From the NCBI RefSeq assembly GCF_003347515.1, contig NZ_QEII01000283.1, positions 1 through 52,957 of the forward strand: a stretch of 52,957 nt of DNA. Reading direction: 5' to 3'. A program made the translations under genes and the position numbers. The first letter of the stretch is position 1; each line of letters opens with the position of its first letter. The notes beneath the pieces are model-generated. The model worked only from the letters and a program-made list of their open reading frames with translations. It did not search any database and had not been told where the DNA came from. The DNA comes from Rhodoferax ferrireducens (GTDB taxonomy: Bacteria > Pseudomonadota > Gammaproteobacteria > Burkholderiales > Burkholderiaceae_C). Shown one piece after another: positions 8,663 through 17,604 of the stretch.

Positions 8663-9490
8663 ATGGACACCATTTCTACTCCCCCTGCCGCCGATTTGAC
8701 CGCCGTCAAACTCAAGCAACAGGCAGCCTGGTCAGCTGGCGACTACGCCGTCATTGGCACCACCCTGCAGATCGTCGGTGAGACGTTGTGCGAAGCGTTG
8801 GATCTGCGGGCCGGCGCGCATGTGCTGGATGTCGCCGCCGGCAATGGCAACGCCACGCTCGCCGCAGCGCGGCGCTGGTGCGACGTGGTCTCGACCGACT
8901 ATGTGGGCGCCTTGCTCGAACGGGGTCAGGCGCGGGCGAGCGCCGAGGGCCTGGCCGTGCAGTTCAAGGAAGCCGATGCCGAGAACCTGCCCTTCGCGGA
9001 TGCCTCGTTTGACGTGGTGCTGTCCACCTTCGGCGTGATGTTCACACCGGACCAGGAACGGGCCGCGCGTGAACTGGCCCGCGTGTGCAAGCCAGGTGGC
9101 CAGATCGGCCTGGCGAACTGGACGCCACCCGGTTTCATCGGCGAGTTGTTCAAGCTGATGGCTCGCTACCTTCCCCCGCCCGCCGGTGTCAGGTCCGCGT
9201 CGTTGTGGGGCACGGAAGAGCGCCTGCGCGAGCTGTTCGGCGAGCGCATTGCCACACTCGACACCACACGCAAGCACTTCGTGTTTCGCTATCGCACGCC
9301 GCAGCACTGGCTCGACACGTTTCGCACCTACTACGGTCCGATGCAAAAAGCGTTCGGCGCCGTGGGCACCGACCAACAAGAATCCCTGGCCGCCGACCTG
9401 CTCCGGCTGCTGCAGGAGTTCAACCGCGCAGACGACGGCGCGGTGATTGTGCCAAGCGAGTACCTGGAAGTCGTGATCAAGACACGATGA
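8663..9490 (+). CDS. Class I SAM-dependent methyltransferase
   Basis: The 275-residue protein has the Rossmann-type methyltransferase core: motif I VLDVAAGNGNATLAAAR near residue 53, the acidic region STDYVGALLERG, and FKEADAENLPFADASFDVVLSTFGVMF around residues 95-125. This arrangement resembles the UbiE/Methyltransf_11 group acting on small molecules. The substrate cannot be told. The start has CAGGAGAACATTC upstream. It lies directly downstream of the truncated haemoglobin gene and upstream of a decayed Hsp20 fragment whose frame begins inside its stop codon, so the original 3' neighbour has been lost. Confidence 0.85.
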   Translation: MDTISTPPAADLTAVKLKQQAAWSAGDYAVIGTTLQIVGETLCEALDLRAGAHVLDVAAGNGNATLAAARRWCDVVSTDYVGALLERGQARASAEGLAVQFKEADAENLPFADASFDVVLSTFGVMFTPDQERAARELARVCKPGGQIGLANWTPPGFIGELFKLMARYLPPPAGVRSASLWGTEERLRELFGERIATLDTTRKHFVFRYRTPQHWLDTFRTYYGPMQKAFGAVGTDQQESLAADLLRLLQEFNRADDGAVIVPSEYLEVVIKTR

Positions 9491-9596
9491 CGGCGTGACC
9501 ATCTTTGCCGACTTGCCCGGTGTCTCAAAATACCGCCCGGGCGTGCGGGTGGAAGGCGACAGCCTGGCGATCGAGGTCAGGGTCGGCTGGCAATAA
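9489..9596 (+). pseudogene. Hsp20 (small heat-shock protein) fragment
   Basis: This 35-codon frame reads DGVTIFADLPGVSKYRPGV and continues RVEGDSLAIEVRVGWQ before a TAA. That is the start of the alpha-crystallin domain of Hsp20 proteins (GVTLFADLPGVSKE, VRVEGDSLTIE in relatives). It has no start codon and starts in the final bases of the methyltransferase gene; the rest of the crystallin domain is missing. It is a decayed remnant, and its overlap with both neighbours suggests deletion on each side. Confidence 0.7.
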
Positions 9597-9980
9597 TCAG
9601 GGCGTGGCGACGTGCCAGACCTTGTTCACGCCGTCGCCCGTCTTGTCGCCGGGTTTGCTGTCTTTGGACCAGTAATAAACCGGCTTGCCCTTGACGGTCC
9701 ATTGCTTTTTGCCATCGTCACGCGTGATGATGCTGAAGTCCCCTGCCGCTTTGTCCGCGTCCGTGGCCATCAAGGGGGGCCAGTTGGTCGCGCAAGCGCC
9801 ATTGCAGACGGACTTGCCGCTGCCGGCGACGTCATTGTCAAAGGTATAGAGCGTCATCTTGTTGGGGCCCACCAGCATGCCCTCGGATGTCATAACCTGG
9901 GCCGAGGCCAACGATGCAAAGGCACCCAGTACAGCCAGAGTGAGGGATGCGGCGATGCCCGTGCGAGTGGTGAATTTCAT
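9597..9980 (-). CDS. Secreted PF03640 / COG4315-type repeat protein
   Basis: The protein is 127 residues with a clear signal peptide (MKFTTRTGIAASLTLAVLG to SLASA). The mature part carries the family's repeat pattern: LYTFDNDVAGSGKSVCNGACATNWPPL and then KPVYYWSKDSKPGDKTGDGVNKVWHV. PF03640 proteins are periplasmic or lipoprotein-like and of unknown function, often with two Cys in the CNGACA motif as here. The start at 9980 is preceded by AGGAGTTCACT; an upstream in-frame extension to 10037 lacks any signal-peptide logic. It is a single gene, convergent with the methyltransferase gene. Confidence 0.85.
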   Translation of the reverse strand: MKFTTRTGIAASLTLAVLGAFASLASAQVMTSEGMLVGPNKMTLYTFDNDVAGSGKSVCNGACATNWPPLMATDADKAAGDFSIITRDDGKKQWTVKGKPVYYWSKDSKPGDKTGDGVNKVWHVATP

Positions 9981-10087
9981 AGTGAACTCCTGAGTTGGAA
10001 AACGCAAATAAGCATTTGCAACTGCATAAACACCCACCTACCCCGGTTAATTCCCTGCGTGTGAAATATTTTTGCCGCTTGGCGTAT

Positions 10088-10299
10088 TCACCCCGCCAAC
10101 AAGGCCGCATCCCCCCCCGCCGCCGTCGTATTCACCGTGGTCGTCTGCTCCGCGCAAAACCGGTACAGATAATGCGGCCCGCCGGCCTTGGGACCGGTAT
10201 CACTCAGGCCTTCCCCGCCAAACGGTTGCACGCCGACCACCGCGCCGATCTGGTTGCGGTTGATATAGACGTTGCCGGCATGCGCTGCGCGGGTCAGCC
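10088..10299 (-). pseudogene. 3' remnant of a second putA gene
   Basis: This segment encodes the last 66 or so residues of a PutA protein ([19 protein letters not shown] to AALLAG) with the stop codon in place. It differs from the C-terminus of the intact PutA at 11802-14789 at only about four residues, while many third codon positions differ. That pattern suggests an old paralogue that was long under selection, not a fresh copy. Upstream it breaks off where the LysR coding region ends. It carries no start and cannot work. Confidence 0.85.
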
Positions 10300-10307
10300 T
10301 GGGGTGT

Positions 10308-11195
10308 TCAATCAATCCTCCAGCGCTCTTCCAAAAAAGCCAGTAGCGCCTTCAGGGCCGCGCTGTTGTGCCGGCGCTGGGTATAGGCCGCATACAGCCA
10401 CAAATCGTTCGGCCCGTATTCGGGCAACACCGCCTGCAGCGTGCCGCTGTCCAAATGCTTTTGCACCAGCAGCCGCGGCAACCACACCACGCCCATGTGC
10501 TGCAGCGCCAGGTGGACAAGCGGCGAGCTGTCGGTGGCGTCCATGCGGCTGCGCACGGACACGGTGTGGACTTCTCCATCCACCAGAAAACGCCATTCCG
10601 GGTTGCTGCCGATCAGCGAATAGGTCAGGGCGTCGTAGTCGCCCAGGTCGTCCGGGTGGTTCGGCAGGCCGTGCTGCTGCCAGAACACGGGCGAGGCACA
10701 GACCACCATGTCTATGCTGCGGAGCTTGCGCACGATCAGGTTGGCGTCGGTGATGCGGCCGATGCGCAAGGCGATGTCCACGCCTTCGTCCACCATGTCG
10801 ATGACCCGGTTGCTCAAGTCCAGGCTGATATGCACCTCGGGGTAGCGCTGCATGAAGTCGGCCATGAAGTGCGGCAGATCAGAACTGCCCAGGCCCACCG
10901 GCGCCGTCACACGCAGGCGGCCGCTGGGCTGGCGCGCGTGGTGCTTCAGCTCATCGCGGGTCAGCTCAATCATCTCCAGCAGCGGCGTGCTGCGCGCCAG
11001 CAGTAAGCTGCCGGCGTCGGTCAGGCTGATGGTGCGGGTGCTGCGGTTCAGCAAACGGGTGCCGAGCTTGGCTTCCAGCGCGGCCACGTACTTGCTGACA
11101 TTGGCTTTGGACACATCCAGTGTTTTGGCGGCGCGCGAAAAACCGCCGCGGGCGGCCACTTCGCGGAAGGTACGTATGAGTTCGAGTGTGTCCAT
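10308..11195 (-). CDS. LysR-family transcriptional regulator
   Basis: The protein of about 295 residues has an N-terminal winged helix-turn-helix ([23 protein letters not shown]) and a C-terminal periplasmic-binding-like effector domain. The start is put at the ATG at 11195 ([10 protein letters not shown]), the usual beginning for this family; an upstream TTG at 11231 is possible. Its 3' end abuts the putA remnant. It is divergent from the DUF4148 gene, so its regulatory site is probably in the 200-base gap between them. The effector and targets are unknown; proximity to putA does not prove control of it, since putA has Lrp-type candidates nearby. Confidence 0.88.
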   Translation of the reverse strand: MDTLELIRTFREVAARGGFSRAAKTLDVSKANVSKYVAALEAKLGTRLLNRSTRTISLTDAGSLLLARSTPLLEMIELTRDELKHHARQPSGRLRVTAPVGLGSSDLPHFMADFMQRYPEVHISLDLSNRVIDMVDEGVDIALRIGRITDANLIVRKLRSIDMVVCASPVFWQQHGLPNHPDDLGDYDALTYSLIGSNPEWRFLVDGEVHTVSVRSRMDATDSSPLVHLALQHMGVVWLPRLLVQKHLDSGTLQAVLPEYGPNDLWLYAAYTQRRHNSAALKALLAFLEERWRID

Positions 11196-11395
11196 TGTTT
11201 CCAGGGTCGAAACAGACTGGTTCTGCTTCAAGCTATTTAAAGCGGCAACTTAACGCCTATCTGCTATTCACAGGAAATGCAAGGTCATAAACCCTGTGAA
11301 TCGCGAATCCGGCGCGGCAAGCTTTACTTGAGTGGCTTATCCCGCCAAGGGTTCCTGGTTGTGTAGAACTATTACTAACTTTGAAGGAAATTAAT

Positions 11396-11704
11396 ATGAA
11401 AACGTCCAAAATTTTGGCCTCCACGCTGATCGCCCTGTCCTGCGTGGCTGCCGGCAGCGCTTTTGCCGCCGACCGTGACGACCCCGTAGTGGCTGTGGCG
11501 CCCAGCACCAGCACCTTGACCCGGGCCGAAGTCCACGCTGAACTGATTCAAGCCCGAAAAGAGGGCAGCCTGACGATCAATGACCACGACTATCCCGTGA
11601 TCCATGCGACCGGCACACCCAAGACCCGTGAAGAAGTGCGCGCTGAAACCGCTGCCGCCATGAAGGACCGCACGCTGGATTTACGCGGCGACTTCCGCAG
11701 CTAA
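11396..11704 (+). CDS. DUF4148 secreted small protein
   Basis: The 102-residue protein has a signal peptide (MKTSKILASTLIALSCVAAGSAFA) and a short polar mature part with LTRAEVHAELIQARKEG and the near-repeat KTREEVRAETAAAMKDR. This is the pattern of DUF4148 proteins, abundant in Burkholderiales and of unknown role. The ATG at 11396 follows GAAGGAAATTA, which decides the start. It lies between the LysR gene (divergent) and putA (convergent), flanked by the two putA 3' sequences. Confidence 0.82.
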   Translation: MKTSKILASTLIALSCVAAGSAFAADRDDPVVAVAPSTSTLTRAEVHAELIQARKEGSLTINDHDYPVIHATGTPKTREEVRAETAAAMKDRTLDLRGDFRS

Positions 11705-11801
11705 GCCCGATGTGAAGGAGCAAGGCAGGGGCTTGGCGACACAGCCACCGTCCCCTGCGCTCCCGCTAGAGCGCATCCGTTCTAGCGTCTCGCAGTGCCC
11801 G

Positions 11802-14789
11802 CTACCCGGCCAGCAAGGCCGCATTCCCCCCCGCCGCCGTGGTGTTCACCGTGATCGTCTGCTCGGCGCAGAAGCGGTACAGGTAGTGCGGGCCACCCGC
11901 CTTGGGACCGGTGCCGCTCAGCCCTTCGCCACCAAACGGTTGCACGCCGACCACCGCGCCGATCTGGTTGCGGTTGATGTAGACGTTACCGACATGCGCC
12001 GCGCGGGCCAGGGCTTGGGCGCGTGAATCGATGCGGGTCTGGATGCCAATGGTCAGGCCGTAGCCCAGGGCGTTGATCTGCTCGATCACATGCACCGGAT
12101 CGCCGCTCCAGCGCACGATGTGCAGCACCGGGCCGAAGATCTCCTGCCGCATGTCGGCGATGGCTTTGACTTCAAAGGCCTGGGGTGAGATCAGGTTGGC
12201 CGGTGCGGCTTGTGGATTGCCGCGCTGCGCTCGCAATGACGATACGGAGGATTCCAGCAGGGGTTTGGCCTCTGCAGTCAAGCGCCGGATGTGCTGCTGG
12301 ATGCCGTCAAAGGCTTCCGCGTCAATCACCGGGCCGACGTCGGTGGCCAGGTCGGACGGATCGCCGCTGACCAGCTCTTGCGCTGCGCCCTGAATCATCT
12401 CGATCACATGATCGGCAATTTGCTCGTGCACGCACAGCAGGCGCAGCGCCGAGCAACGCTGGCCGGCGCTTCTGAAGGCCGACTGCATGACGGCATCGCT
12501 GACCTGCTCGGGCAAGGCCGTGCTGTCCACCAGCATGGCGTTGATGCCGCCGGTCTCAGCGATCAGCGGGACGATGGGGCCGTCTTTGGCAGCCAAGGCG
12601 CGGTTGATGATCTTGGCGACCTGGGTCGAGCCGGTGAAGACGACACCGGCCACGCCGGGGGCCGCGACCAGCGCCGCGCCCACGGTGTCACCCGGGCCGT
12701 GCAGCAGCTGCAGCGCGCCTTCGGGCACGCCGGCGGCATGTAGCAAACGCACGGCTTCCAGTGCCACGCCCGGGGTTTGCTCGGCCGGTTTGGCCAGCAC
12801 GGTGTTGCCGGTGGCCAGCGCGGCGGCGACCTGGCCGGCAAAGATGGCCAGCGGAAAGTTCCACGGGCTGATGCAGACCCAGGGGCCGCGCGCGATCAGG
12901 CGCAGCTCGTTGGTTTCGCCGGTCGGTCCGGGCATGGCGATGGGCGCCATGATGCGCTCGGCCTCATTGGCGTAGTAGCGCATGAAGTCCACCGCCTCGC
13001 GCACTTCGCTGACCGCGTCGCCCCAGGTCTTGAAGGCTTCCTTGACCAGCAGCGCACAGAATTTGGGCGTCTGCTGCTCCAGCGCGTCTGCCGCGCGGCG
13101 CAGGATGGCGGCGCGCTCGGTGACGCTTGTTTTGCTCCACTTTTTATAGCTATCTGCGCTTATTCCCAGAGGGCTGGAGGCCGATTCTGCATCAAAAATA
13201 GGCACCACGGGCACGTCCACGCTCTCATATGCCGCCAGCAAGGGTTGGCGCATGGCTTGCACCGTCAAATCGAGCCCGACGCTGTTCTGGCGCGCCGTGC
13301 CGAAAAGGTCCAGCGGCAGGGGCAGAGACGATTCAGGCTCCAGACGCAGCGGCGAAATCAGCAGCTCCTGCATGCCGACCGACTCGTCGGCGAGCTGGTG
13401 CACAAACGAGGAGTTGGCGCCGTTCTCCAGCAGGCGGCGCACCAGGTAGGCCAGCAAATCCTTGTGCGCGCCGACCGGGGCGTAGACGCGGCAGGCGATC
13501 AGCGGGTTCTTCAAGACCTCGCGGTAGACGCCCTCGCCCATGCCGTGCAGGCGCTGCAACTCGAACGGCGCGCCGCTCTTGGCGCCCATCTGCAGGATGG
13601 CGGCGATGGTGGCGGCATTGTGGGTGGCGAACTGCGGGTAGATGGCGTCGGGTGCATCCAGCAGCGCCTTGGCGCAGGCCAGGTAGGACACGTCGGTGTG
13701 GTGCTTGTGGGTGAACACCGGGTAGGCGGGCAGCCCCTGCTCCTGCGCGCGCTTGATTTCGGCGTCCCAGTACGCGCCTTTGACCAGGCGGCACATCAGG
13801 CGGATCTGGTATTTGCGAGCGATCTCGGTGACGTGTTCAATCAACTCCAGTGCCCGCGTCTGGTAGGCCTGCAGGGCCAGGCCAAAACCGCTCCACTGCG
13901 GGAACTGCTGCGCCACCTTGGCGGCCAGCGCCTCGAACACGTCGAGCGACAACTCCAGCCGGTCCACCTCTTCGGCGTCGATGGTCAGGTTGAGGTTGGC
14001 GCGTGCCGCCTGTTCGCACAGGCCCCACACGCGCGGCATCAGCTCGGTCATGATACGGGCTTTTTGCGCGTCCTCGTAACGCGGGTGCAGCGCGCTGAGT
14101 TTGATGGAAATACCATCATTTACCTCGCAAGCCACCGTGGAATGAGCGGTAGTAGCTATTGATTCAATAGCACTCTTGTAGCTGGCGAGGTATTCCAAGG
14201 CATCCGCATCGGTGCGGGCCCCTTCGCCCAGCATGTCGTAGCTGTAACGCAGATTCTTGATCTTGCGCTTGGCGGAACTGGCCTCGTCCATGGCCTCGCC
14301 AATCGTCTGGCCCAGCACAAACTGCCGGCCCAGCAACTGCACGGCGCGCAGCGTGGCCGCCACCACCGAGCGCGCGCCGAGCTTGGCGAAGATGCCGCTG
14401 GGCGCCTCGCTGTCGGGCAGAAACTTCTTGCTCATGGCAATCGCCGTGCTGGACAGGCGCGCCAGGGTTTTATCGCCCGAGGCCTCGAAATCCGCCCGGC
14501 CCAGCTGGTCGGCGGTGAGGGCAACAGCGGTCTCGGCGTCGGGCACGCGCAACAACGCCTCGGCCAGGCGCATCAAGGCCAGGCCTTCGGCGCTGGAGAT
14601 CGGGTATTCCTTGAGCAGGCTTTCCATCGCCCAGAACGGCGGCGGGTTCTGGCGCACGGCGTGCACCCAGGGCGTGGCGACCTTGGCCGCGGCGGCCCAG
14701 TCCAGGGCGTTTTTCAGGGACAGCAAGCGCTGGGCGAGCACTTGCGCCTCAGGCCGGTAGGGAAAGGGCAGGCGTTGGGCGAGCGGCAT
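11802..14789 (-). CDS. putA: PutA: bifunctional proline dehydrogenase / P5C dehydrogenase
   Basis: The protein of about 995 residues oxidises proline to glutamate. The N-terminal half is the FAD-dependent proline dehydrogenase barrel (ISIKLSALHPRYE, MCRLVKGAYWDAEIKRAQ, FATHNAATIAAI). The second half is the NAD-dependent L-glutamate-semialdehyde dehydrogenase, with PWNFPLAIF, FTGSTQVA, ETGGINAMLVDS and the catalytic Cys in SAGQRCSALRL. It lacks the N-terminal ribbon-helix-helix of trifunctional PutA, so it should not bind DNA. GGAGTTCTTC places the start at 14789. Three segments of the protein (about 12210-12245, 13141-13200, 14105-14164) are dispersed repeats read in frame, which is unusual. 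The arginase and ornithine cyclodeaminase operon nearby feeds proline to it. Confidence 0.95.
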   Translation of the reverse strand: MPLAQRLPFPYRPEAQVLAQRLLSLKNALDWAAAAKVATPWVHAVRQNPPPFWAMESLLKEYPISSAEGLALMRLAEALLRVPDAETAVALTADQLGRADFEASGDKTLARLSSTAIAMSKKFLPDSEAPSGIFAKLGARSVVAATLRAVQLLGRQFVLGQTIGEAMDEASSAKRKIKNLRYSYDMLGEGARTDADALEYLASYKSAIESIATTAHSTVACEVNDGISIKLSALHPRYEDAQKARIMTELMPRVWGLCEQAARANLNLTIDAEEVDRLELSLDVFEALAAKVAQQFPQWSGFGLALQAYQTRALELIEHVTEIARKYQIRLMCRLVKGAYWDAEIKRAQEQGLPAYPVFTHKHHTDVSYLACAKALLDAPDAIYPQFATHNAATIAAILQMGAKSGAPFELQRLHGMGEGVYREVLKNPLIACRVYAPVGAHKDLLAYLVRRLLENGANSSFVHQLADESVGMQELLISPLRLEPESSLPLPLDLFGTARQNSVGLDLTVQAMRQPLLAAYESVDVPVVPIFDAESASSPLGISADSYKKWSKTSVTERAAILRRAADALEQQTPKFCALLVKEAFKTWGDAVSEVREAVDFMRYYANEAERIMAPIAMPGPTGETNELRLIARGPWVCISPWNFPLAIFAGQVAAALATGNTVLAKPAEQTPGVALEAVRLLHAAGVPEGALQLLHGPGDTVGAALVAAPGVAGVVFTGSTQVAKIINRALAAKDGPIVPLIAETGGINAMLVDSTALPEQVSDAVMQSAFRSAGQRCSALRLLCVHEQIADHVIEMIQGAAQELVSGDPSDLATDVGPVIDAEAFDGIQQHIRRLTAEAKPLLESSVSSLRAQRGNPQAAPANLISPQAFEVKAIADMRQEIFGPVLHIVRWSGDPVHVIEQINALGYGLTIGIQTRIDSRAQALARAAHVGNVYINRNQIGAVVGVQPFGGEGLSGTGPKAGGPHYLYRFCAEQTITVNTTAAGGNAALLAG
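12210..12245 (-). repeat. Dispersed repeat E (CATTGCGAGCGC type), in frame in putA
   Basis: Read on the minus strand this reads CGTCATTGCGAGCGCAGCGC followed by GGCAATCCACA. I recognise this as a common dispersed sequence in many proteobacterial intergenic regions (from memory). Here it is inside putA and read as SSLRAQRGNPQAA, between the P5C dehydrogenase core and its C-terminal part, where other PutA proteins lack such a stretch. Confidence 0.75.
13141..13200 (+). repeat. Dispersed 60-bp repeat, copy A, in putA
   Basis: Core blocks TAGC, TGCGC, ATT and GGCTGGAGGC occur with the same spacing as in copies C and D. The ends TTTTTATAGC and GCATCAAAAATA are imperfect inverted repeats of one another. 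The copy is antisense to putA and is read as the linker between the two enzyme domains (IFDAESASSPLGISADSYKK) without breaking the frame. Confidence 0.8.
14105..14164 (-). repeat. Dispersed 60-bp repeat, copy B (diverged), in putA
   Basis: On the minus strand ATAGCTACTACCGCTCATTC aligns with ATAGCTATCTGCGCTTATTC of copy A (15 of 20), and the following GGCT-like block is present. It overlaps a perfect palindrome of GCTATTGA and TCAATAGC at 14155-14171. It is read in putA as IATTAHSTVACEVNDGISI, just before the conserved ISIKLSALHPRY. Membership is less sure than for A, C and D. Confidence 0.6.
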
Positions 14790-14997
14790 GAAGAACTCCA
14801 GAAATATTAACGAATACGCCATGTTCTTGCTTTTAACGATTAATTTCTCACTATTTTTTTATGAATGCTTAGCGAATAAATCTGCACCCCAAGACAGCGC
14901 GTCGGCTTCGGGTGCGGGTTTTACATACAAAGAAAGCGGCATGGCATGGGTAACAATACTGAATACTGCGCAGCAACCAACCTTCGATACTCCCGCC

Positions 14998-17604
14998 ATG
15001 CATCTCCCCACTGCGGCACAACATTTCCGCCGACCGCGCGCCGCCTCGTACTGGCTAGCGCTCATGGGCTCTTTTCTTCTCGCGACACCGGCCCTGGCGG
15101 AGCCCCGCGAAGTGCGCGTAGGCGTGTACCAGAACGAACCCAAGATTTTCATGAGCCCCCAGGATCAGCCCACCGGCATCCTGGGTGACTTGCTGGTCGA
15201 GATCGGGAAACGCGAGGGCTGGACCCTGCGTGCCGTGGCATGCGAGTGGCAGGCGTGCCTGAATGCCTTGCAGGCCGGCAACATCGACCTGATGCCGGAC
15301 GTGGCCTACACCGAGCAGCGGACGAGGCTATTTGATCTGCACCGCATTCCTTCCCTGCTGAGCTGGTCGCAGCTGTACAAACACGGCGGCGGCCAGATCA
15401 ACTCAATGCTGGACCTGAAAGGCAAGCGCGTGGCGGTGCTGGCCGGTTCGGTGCAGCAAGACTACTTGAAGGATGTGCTGGCGGGGTTCGGCGTGCAAGC
15501 TGAACTGGTGCCCGTGCAGTCCCTGAACGAAGGGTTTGAGATGGTGGCGGCGCGCGCGGCCGATGCCGCCGCCGCGAACCGCTTTTTTGGCGATCTGCAG
15601 GGCGCGACTTACGGACTGAACGCGACGCCCATCATGTTCCAGCCGTCACAGCTTTTTTACGCCACCGGCAAGGGACGCAATGCGGACCTGCTGACGGCCA
15701 TCGACCGCTCGCTGGGCGAATGGCAACCGCGGCCCGACTCGCCTTATTTCAAGGTGCTCAAACGTTGGATGGAGGCGCCTGCGCCCTCCTTCATCCCAAC
15801 CTATGTCTGGTGGGGGCTGGGGGCTTTGGTGGCGCTTTTGTCATTGGCGCTGGCCGCAGGCGCCTTGCTGCGGCGCGAAGTTGCGGTAAAAACCCGCCAC
15901 TTGCGCGACAGCGAAGACCTGCTGTCCACCATCCTCAACAGCGTGGATGCCCACATTTACATCAAGGGCACCGATCTTTGCTACCAGTACGCCAACCGCA
16001 AGGTCTGCGAACTGTTTGGCCGCTCCCTGGAGGAGGTCGTGGGCAAGGCCGACAGCGAGTTCTTCGACAGCGCCACGGTCGCCAGGCTGCGCCTCAATGA
16101 CATGCGGGTGCTATTGCAAGGCGAACGGGTGGAGGAAGAGGAAACCCTCCCAAGTCGGGACGGTTTGCAGACGCACACCTACATCTCGGTCAAACTGCCC
16201 TTGCGGCACGCCGATGGCCGCATTTACGCCCTATGCGGCATCTCGACCGACATCAGCAAACACAAAAAGGCCGAGGCGGCCATTCACCAGCTCGCTTTTT
16301 ACGACCCCCTTACGCAGCTGCCCAATCGCCGCTTCCTCATGGAACGGGTGCAGCAAACCCTGGCCGCCAGTGAACGGGGCAAGCAAGGCGGGGCCATGCT
16401 GTTCATTGATGTGGATAACTTCAAAGACCTCAACGACACAGTGGGGCATGACATGGGTGACCTGCTGCTGTGCCAGGTGGCCGGCCGCTTGCGCGCCTGC
16501 ACCCGCGCCCAGGACACCCTGGCCCGCCTGGGCGGGGACGAGTTTGTGGTGATGCTGCAAGCCTTGAGCCCCCTCCCCGACGAGGCCGCGCAACAGGCCC
16601 GCCAGGCGGCGATGAAAATCCTGAAAACGATCGAAGCGCCCTATCAGCTGGGGACGCAACTTCATCAAACCTCCGTCAGCATCGGCATTGCCATGTTTTC
16701 CGACCAGCACTCCAGCCGGGACGAATTGCTCAAGCAAGCCGATCTGGCGATGTACCAGGCGAAGACCGACGGACGCAACACCCTGCGCTTTTTCAACCCG
16801 GACATGCAGGCCCAAGTGACGGCACGCACGGCGCTGGAGGCTGACCTGCACCAGGCCATGGCCGCGTCCGAGTTCCTGCTGCATTACCAGCCGCAAGTGA
16901 ACTGTGACGGGCAATGGCTGGGCGTGGAGGCGCTGCTGCGCTGGCAACATCCGCAGCGTGGTCTGATTCCACCGCTGGAGTTCATCCCGATCGCTGAATC
17001 GTCCGGCCTGATCCTGCCGCTGGGGCGCTGGATTCTGGCAACCGCCTGCCGCCAGCTGGTGGCATGGTCAGCACTGGACGGCAAATCGCACTTGAGCATT
17101 GCGGTCAATGTCAGCGCGCGCCAGTTTCACCAGGCTGATTTTGTTCAGGACGTGCAGCAGGCGCTGCGAGCCAGCGGCGCCAACCCGCAACGCCTGGCAC
17201 TGGAGCTGACCGAGAGTCAGTTGCTGGATGATGTGGACGGTGTGGTCGTCAAAATGACGGCCCTCAAGGCCATGGGGGTGCGCTTCTCGCTCGATGACTT
17301 TGGCACCGGCTATTCGTCACTGAGCATGCTCAAGCGCCTGCCGCTGGACCAACTCAAGATTGACCAGTCCTTTGTGCGCGACGTGCTGACCGACCCCCAG
17401 GACGCCAGCATCATCAAGGCCATTGTGACCCTGGGCGCCAGCCTGGAGTTGCAGGTGATTGCTGAAGGGGTGGAAACAGTTGCCCAGCGCGATGCGCTGA
17501 TGGCGCTGGGCTGCCAGAAATTTCAGGGCTACCTGTTCGGCCGCCCCGCCCCTGCTGACCCAGCGCCGGTTGGCGTCGGACACCCTTCCCTCACTGAGGG
17601 CTGA
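14998..17604 (+). CDS. Sensor protein: periplasmic SBP domain, PAS, GGDEF and EAL
   Basis: The protein of about 868 residues has a signal sequence ([19 protein letters not shown]), then a periplasmic solute-binding type 3 domain ([14 protein letters not shown] onward), one membrane helix ([20 protein letters not shown]), a PAS domain ([19 protein letters not shown]), a GGDEF domain with intact [11 protein letters not shown], and an EAL domain with [29 protein letters not shown] and AEGVE. It should bind a small ligand outside the inner membrane and set cyclic di-GMP levels. The start is uncertain: ATG codons at 14788 and 14941 are also in frame, but the signal peptide fits 14998. It overlaps the ABC ATPase gene end by 14 bases, tail to tail, and is divergent from putA. 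Confidence 0.9.
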   Translation: MHLPTAAQHFRRPRAASYWLALMGSFLLATPALAEPREVRVGVYQNEPKIFMSPQDQPTGILGDLLVEIGKREGWTLRAVACEWQACLNALQAGNIDLMPDVAYTEQRTRLFDLHRIPSLLSWSQLYKHGGGQINSMLDLKGKRVAVLAGSVQQDYLKDVLAGFGVQAELVPVQSLNEGFEMVAARAADAAAANRFFGDLQGATYGLNATPIMFQPSQLFYATGKGRNADLLTAIDRSLGEWQPRPDSPYFKVLKRWMEAPAPSFIPTYVWWGLGALVALLSLALAAGALLRREVAVKTRHLRDSEDLLSTILNSVDAHIYIKGTDLCYQYANRKVCELFGRSLEEVVGKADSEFFDSATVARLRLNDMRVLLQGERVEEEETLPSRDGLQTHTYISVKLPLRHADGRIYALCGISTDISKHKKAEAAIHQLAFYDPLTQLPNRRFLMERVQQTLAASERGKQGGAMLFIDVDNFKDLNDTVGHDMGDLLLCQVAGRLRACTRAQDTLARLGGDEFVVMLQALSPLPDEAAQQARQAAMKILKTIEAPYQLGTQLHQTSVSIGIAMFSDQHSSRDELLKQADLAMYQAKTDGRNTLRFFNPDMQAQVTARTALEADLHQAMAASEFLLHYQPQVNCDGQWLGVEALLRWQHPQRGLIPPLEFIPIAESSGLILPLGRWILATACRQLVAWSALDGKSHLSIAVNVSARQFHQADFVQDVQQALRASGANPQRLALELTESQLLDDVDGVVVKMTALKAMGVRFSLDDFGTGYSSLSMLKRLPLDQLKIDQSFVRDVLTDPQDASIIKAIVTLGASLELQVIAEGVETVAQRDALMALGCQKFQGYLFGRPAPADPAPVGVGHPSLTEG

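Noticed and set aside
12777..14162. Long plus-strand frame antisense to putA
   Set aside because: It mirrors a conserved enzyme gene and its translation is Arg/Gln/His-rich without motifs.
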